Below the pieces are notes generated by a model. The model saw only the letters and a program-made list of their open reading frames with translations. It searched no databases and had not been told where the DNA came from. A stretch of 64,000 nt of DNA from Baylisascaris procyonis (lineage: Eukaryota > Nematoda > Chromadorea > Rhabditida > Ascarididae), in NCBI GenBank assembly GCA_037389465.1, contig JAZARR010000152.1, positions 310,001-374,000 on the forward strand, written 5' to 3'. This document shows positions 60,101-64,000 of this stretch, one piece after another. How positions within the stretch are numbered: the first letter of the stretch is position 1; the number at the start of each line of letters is the position of its first letter. The position numbers and the translations under genes were made by a program.

Positions 60101-63100
60101 CTTCCTAATAACAGTCACTAATAAAGTTTCGCACAGACGAACGATTAGTGAATAACTGTACCTTTATATCCCTTAGAGCGTGTAAAACACATCTACTGTA
60201 GCTCACCCTTTAGTACCTATGAATTTTGACAAGTAATTTTCATACAGTAAGAGCTACAATAATTACCCCTCCTCAATGCAAAGCGAAGAACTGCTGCTAA
60301 GCAGAACACCAGTTATGCGGAATACTGTTAATTCACCCGAAGAAAACGAATGGTCATTTTCATGTCCCATCATTTCTGTGACAATTGAATGTCAAAGCTA
60401 ACAACCCTTTCTCCCTATCACTCTAAATCTTGTTAGTACGCTCCTTCCTTAAGTCATACCTGTGCCACTAACTTTATCTCCCTGACCCCTCATTCCCTCA
60501 CACCTGTTCAAAACTCCGCCTTCCTGATCCCTATCCTCCTTACCTGTGACAGTTGAAGTTCCTAGCCAGTACTCCCCCTCCCTAATTGTCCGTCTTATTC
60601 ATATCTTTCTTGTCGAAGCGCAGCAGACGTATCCATGCGGCGGATATACGCCATTGAAAGGGTCAAATATCGCCTCTCAACAATAAATGAAAGACAGGGT
60701 ATACTCGACTGTCATTTCAATGCCGCCCCTCTCACATTAACCCCTCTCGACGACAACACTTAATTGCTAAAAGGGTCTGCAGGAAGTGCGCGCAAATCCC
60801 ATAACAAGTTCGATGTGATGCACTTCAAAAAGAGACGCCATAGAAACACCCTCTGAAGTTTACCGACCTGCTTATTCCACTCATTGATGGTCATTGCAGT
60901 ACTCTCACCATTCCTGCTTTATTTCCTATCGCAACAGCTAAGCCGCTTCACAAACGCATTAGACCCTCCACAATTGCGATCCATTTTTATAATATTTGAT
61001 TTATATCATCAAAACAAATGCGGCTAATAGCACTGAATGAACTTACTTATAATAAATTCGTGGATATTCGATATTGGTGTCCCAATAGCAATTCCGTCAT
61101 TCTAACAATGGGTATTAAGAAAATATTCGCTAATAATGTCTTCTTTTCAAGCCTCCCCCGTCGACCACCCCCCTCCTTTTGCTCAAACATTTTCCTTTAT
61201 ACCAGTAAAGCTGCGTGAAAAAAAAAGAAAAAATAAAAAAATGTCTAAGCAAATGAATACCTCATCGCCGATGATAATGTAGACGGATCGTTCATTTTTA
61301 AGACCACCCCGATCGGCGAGTATAATAGGAATTTCGAGTTTTTTACCGGGGAATTCGGCCCCTCGATCGAAACGTTGTTTTGCTGTCACCGTCATTGAAC
61401 CATTTCCATTATCACCATCTGTAAAATAAAAAAAAATTCATTAAAGGTCCACAACAGTTAATGTTTTCTCTAATCAGTCATACCGACTAAACTTGATGAA
61501 ATTTCAATTTTTTTTTTTTTTTTTTTTTTGAGCACGTTTGACTTAATAAAATGGCGCAAGCAGAAAAAGCATCATGACTTCTGCCTCTTTTTTTCCACAA
61601 TAATCGAAAATTTCATAAAGCTTAGAGCATAGGGAAATATCGCTACATGCGATCGTTTAGAAATCTTCTACAAATCTACAATAATGGACAAATTGATGCT
61701 CTACATCAAATACAGTAAGATACAGTAAGAATTGCTTCATTTTATTTCTTAAAAAAAATAAAGCATTTATACTCCCCACAGACCCAAATGAATGATGGCC
61801 AATCATGTCGCCATTGAAAATCACATCACTCATAAATGATTGATAGGTATTGGCCTATGTTTAAATAATGAATGTCCCGATTCTAACGAGTATCGTTGTG
61901 ATTGAAAAGATGAAACGTGACAAAAAATATGAAGTGCTTTTATTCTATACCATCAGGGATCGATTCAATGAACTTATATTACTTAGTTACATTAATTAGA
62001 TTATTACTTATATTAATTAGATTATCACTGCTATCGCTATCTTTACTACTATTATTATCATTACAACAATAAAAAACGGCTATTGAGAAGAAAAACTCAC
62101 TTGGATCGAAAACGACACTCAAATAAGCACCATATTTGAAATCGGGTGCAACCGACATCACGAATGGTGGACCATATTCCCTAAAAAAGATGCAATTCTA
62201 TCAATCAAATTCAATAAAACTTCATGAAGAACTGTAACGAATTTCTGAAAGCAAACCTACCGCTCCCAGAATATTCAAAACTTTCAAAAAAAAGAACTTG
62301 AGACTCAATTCTTATAATACAACAGCACATCAATGCACAAGTCTATCCTCACTGGGACTCTTTTTCACATGCTTGCGGTCGGCTCCGCTCGGAGTCAACA
62401 ACTATAGACCTGCAGAGAGCAGAATTAAACAATCTCAACATTAAATTCTCCCTCAGTATCTGCCTATACAATTTCTGGAAACAATAAAGAACGAAGCTAA
62501 ACAAAATCTCAAAAATATTACGCAGTATCAGGATCGTGTGCGTATATTTCACATTTCGGCTGCACAGCAGGATCGGTGTTCTCCATAAAGACACACGGAT
62601 TCGGCACTGTGTACGGAATTGGTGCATTGTCGTTGACATCCTGTACGTAGATATCAATCCGTCGTGAACCGACATTACCAGCTGCAATTTAAAAAATATA
62701 TATATTCATAACCGTCGAATCGACTCAACAACGAAAACGAGTGAAAAAAGTAGGACCAGAGATAGGCGCATATTTTAGGACGCAGTCGAATAAAGTGATG
62801 ATGACGAGGACGACTAGAAAACGTTCTACACCTTGGGGAAAATTACGGATAATAAGTGATAAACAACATACAATTAGGTAAACAATATGATAGGAAGTAT
62901 GAAAAATCTTGTAAGATCATCACTCGCAGCTCTCGTTGAATTCTTTTGTCACGTCCTTGCCTTACATAAGGGAAAAATGAAAATGGATGATAAAGCACAT
63001 CGGACAAAGCACGACATGCGCTTTTCGCATATCGGTTAGTCGAATCAACTAGTTGCAAAAAAATAGAAATAAAAATAAAAATAAAAATAAAAATAAAAAA

Positions 63101-63723
63101 ATCGACTAGCAATGGCAAAAACTCTACTCCATCCGACAGGCTGAAAGGTAAGATCCAACTCCGAATGGTAGAGTATTTTCGAATAACGTAACTCTACCGG
63201 AAGTGAGCGTGAAATAGAACTGAAACAATGCTAGACACCCATCAAATATATGTACGCTTAATGGAGGGTCGTCTAGAAGTAGTAAGCGTTATTCGCACCT
63301 ACTTCGATGATTGAAACATATCGACGGACAACATGCATAACAGACAAACATGCACAGACTCACAGACACATTGGGACCGTTAAATCGTTTTTAACAATTT
63401 TTTCAAGAAACACATTAAATATTACAACTGCGTAAGGAAATCCTTTAATTGCGTACGCCAAAAATCCGCTTATGAATAGCTTAAGATCGGACTTTATTGG
63501 TAGATTAACGCCATCGAAAAAAGCCAAAAGAATGAAATCGTTATTTCCGCGCATAAGATTAAAAAAAAAGGCGCTTTAAATGCACATACCAGGGTCAAAT
63601 GCCTCAACGATGAGATTATATCTGGGTATATCCTCGCGATCAAGTCTTTGTGCAACACGCAACGATCCAGATTGATCGATCGAAAATTGTCGTTTCGGAT
63701 CCGTTTGCCGGTTTATCCGGAAT
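50040..63723 (-). CDS. hmr-1: Classical cadherin HMR-1, 3' fourteen exons (partial, gene runs off right edge)
   Basis: Exons in transcript order: 63590-63723, 62522-62681, 62101-62180, 61261-61418, 58007-58156, 57465-57710, 56730-56942, 56142-56302, 55641-55770, 54785-55157, 53942-54199, 53388-53493, 50437-50500 and 50040-50102 (stop TGA). Phases agree throughout except for a frame question at 55129-55157. The protein holds a cadherin repeat (RLDRED, DVNDNAP), a membrane-proximal cadherin region, laminin-G, EGF-like ([16 protein letters not shown]), a second laminin-G and EGF-like region, a transmembrane helix, and a catenin-binding tail. The tail shows [19 protein letters not shown] (p120/juxtamembrane type), [18 protein letters not shown] and the terminal [13 protein letters not shown] (beta-catenin site). 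This non-chordate classical cadherin plan is that of HMR-1/DN-cadherin, the adherens-junction adhesion receptor linked to beta- and alpha-catenin. Confidence 0.95.
50690..53330. repeat. Intronic nest of inverted minisatellites in hmr-1
   Basis: Two families are interleaved. A purine-rich unit (GGGGATGGGGTTTAGTTAGATATGGGGAGGGAAGG in parts) lies at about 50690-50870, 51420-51535 and 51625-51780 and returns inverted at 51550-51612 and 53155-53290. Between 51840 and 53150 a degenerate unit of about 31 bases alternates GATCTCCCGCCA and GATCTACCA, in both orientations, with many GATC sites. The outer edges match as inverted repeats: CGCTATCATTAGTGT at about 51407 against ACACTAATGATAGCG near 53300. 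It lies wholly in the intron between tail exons. Confidence 0.85.
54785..58156 (-). other. hmr-1: hmr-1 exons for laminin-G / EGF-like region and membrane entry
   Basis: Exons 58007-58156 and 57465-57710 give the end of the first laminin-G domain ([20 protein letters not shown]) and an EGF-like module completed in 56730-56942 ([12 protein letters not shown]). Exons 56730-56942, 56142-56302 and 55641-55770 give the second laminin-G domain ([28 protein letters not shown]). Exon 54785-55157 holds a Cys-rich EGF-like segment ([23 protein letters not shown]) and the start of the transmembrane helix ([16 protein letters not shown]). The second laminin-G closing Cys ([10 protein letters not shown]) is encoded in a different frame from the downstream EGF-like segment, as discussed in the findings. 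Confidence 0.88.
58157..61260. other. Large hmr-1 intron
   Basis: A 3.1-kb intron joining GDE (61261) directly to [10 protein letters not shown] (58156) in phase 0. I see no exon, structured repeat or gene on the opposite strand. The sequence is AT-rich with scattered short purine and pyrimidine tracts. Confidence 0.7.
61261..63723 (-). other. hmr-1: hmr-1 exons for the membrane-proximal cadherin repeats
   Basis: Exon 63590-63723 encodes [20 protein letters not shown] and [20 protein letters not shown]. Exon 62522-62681 continues [20 protein letters not shown], supplying the calcium-binding D-V-N-D-N-A-P linker. Exons 62101-62180 and 61261-61418 form the next, incomplete repeat without a full calcium motif ([39 protein letters not shown]), as expected just before the EGF/laminin-G block. 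Upstream cadherin repeats lie beyond 64000. Confidence 0.93.
61509..61529. repeat. Poly-T tract in hmr-1 intron
   Basis: A run of about 20 T between exons 61261-61418 and 62101-62180. A related AAAAAT-type run lies at about 63058-63102 in another intron. Confidence 0.85.
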
Positions 63724-64000
63724 CTGTAATTCACATCAATTTTGTCAATTAAAAAAATTGAATAACTAATTATTACTCAATTATTCCCCCCCCCCCATCC
63801 TTCATATTAAAAAAAAATCAATCAAAGTACTGTCCGATGAAATCTAAACCAATCCAACCAACTTATATTCATCTACGAAGCGGATATGACAAGCGACGGT
63901 GACCTCAGTATGAAGCTGCTTCTTTCCCAGGAGTTAATAAATGCCTTCTAATTGCTGCGTGGGAAAAACCTCCGATCTAAAGCTCTTTTACGAGTGGGCA
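63724..64000. other. hmr-1 intron, right edge
   Basis: Intron upstream of exon 63590-63723, with a poly-C run near 63785-63797. No exon is recognised before the window ends. Confidence 0.6.

Overview
The window is nuclear DNA from a eukaryote, most likely a nematode. The genes are split into short exons bounded by GT...AG with the worm-like acceptor TTTCAG, the DNA is AT-rich, microsatellites and foldback repeats are common, and the best gene matches are to nematode-type proteins: a classical cadherin of the HMR-1 type, a divergent TTBK/casein-kinase-1-like kinase, and SPT16. A strongylid or other rhabditid worm would fit, but I cannot name the species. No bacterial operon, CRISPR array, viral genome or complete autonomous transposon is visible.

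Layout. 1-1616: the first two coding exons of the FACT histone chaperone subunit SPT16, minus strand, running off the left edge. 1617-5456: mostly non-coding. 5457-41955: a very large, nested, interrupted inverted duplication. Its nearly identical arm pairs are A (5457-9574 with 37872-41955), C (12197-16116 with 27611-31531) and an innermost 4 kb palindrome I (19791-23821) whose arms carry unequal arrays of a 178-bp satellite and (TA)n runs. The right half carries two plausible same-strand genes: a coiled-coil gene of unknown function (25518-30529) and a nine-exon divergent CK1/TTBK-like kinase (30932-38922, modelled at 410 residues). The left half keeps only fragments of both and has lost the kinase core. 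Two further segments, B and E, lie just beyond the right arm (42186-43155) and are also found, in a different order, inside the left arm. 43156-50039: mostly intergenic, with one orphan exon of an isobutyryl-CoA-dehydrogenase-like protein. 50040-63723: fourteen exons of the 3' part of an hmr-1 (classical cadherin) gene on the minus strand, from a cadherin repeat through the EGF/laminin-G region, membrane segment and catenin-binding tail to the stop codon. Its upstream exons lie beyond the right edge.

The genes do not form a pathway: SPT16 acts on chromatin, HMR-1 at adherens junctions, and the two central genes have no assigned role. The unusual part is the architecture. Nearly identical inverted arms surround gene fragments, outer edges are more diverged than arm cores, and a third copy of one segment resembles one arm more than the other. 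This could be a real young inverted duplication with gene conversion, or two haplotypes joined head to head by assembly. Long reads across the centre would decide. All exon models are by eye from splice sites, reading phase and recognised motifs.
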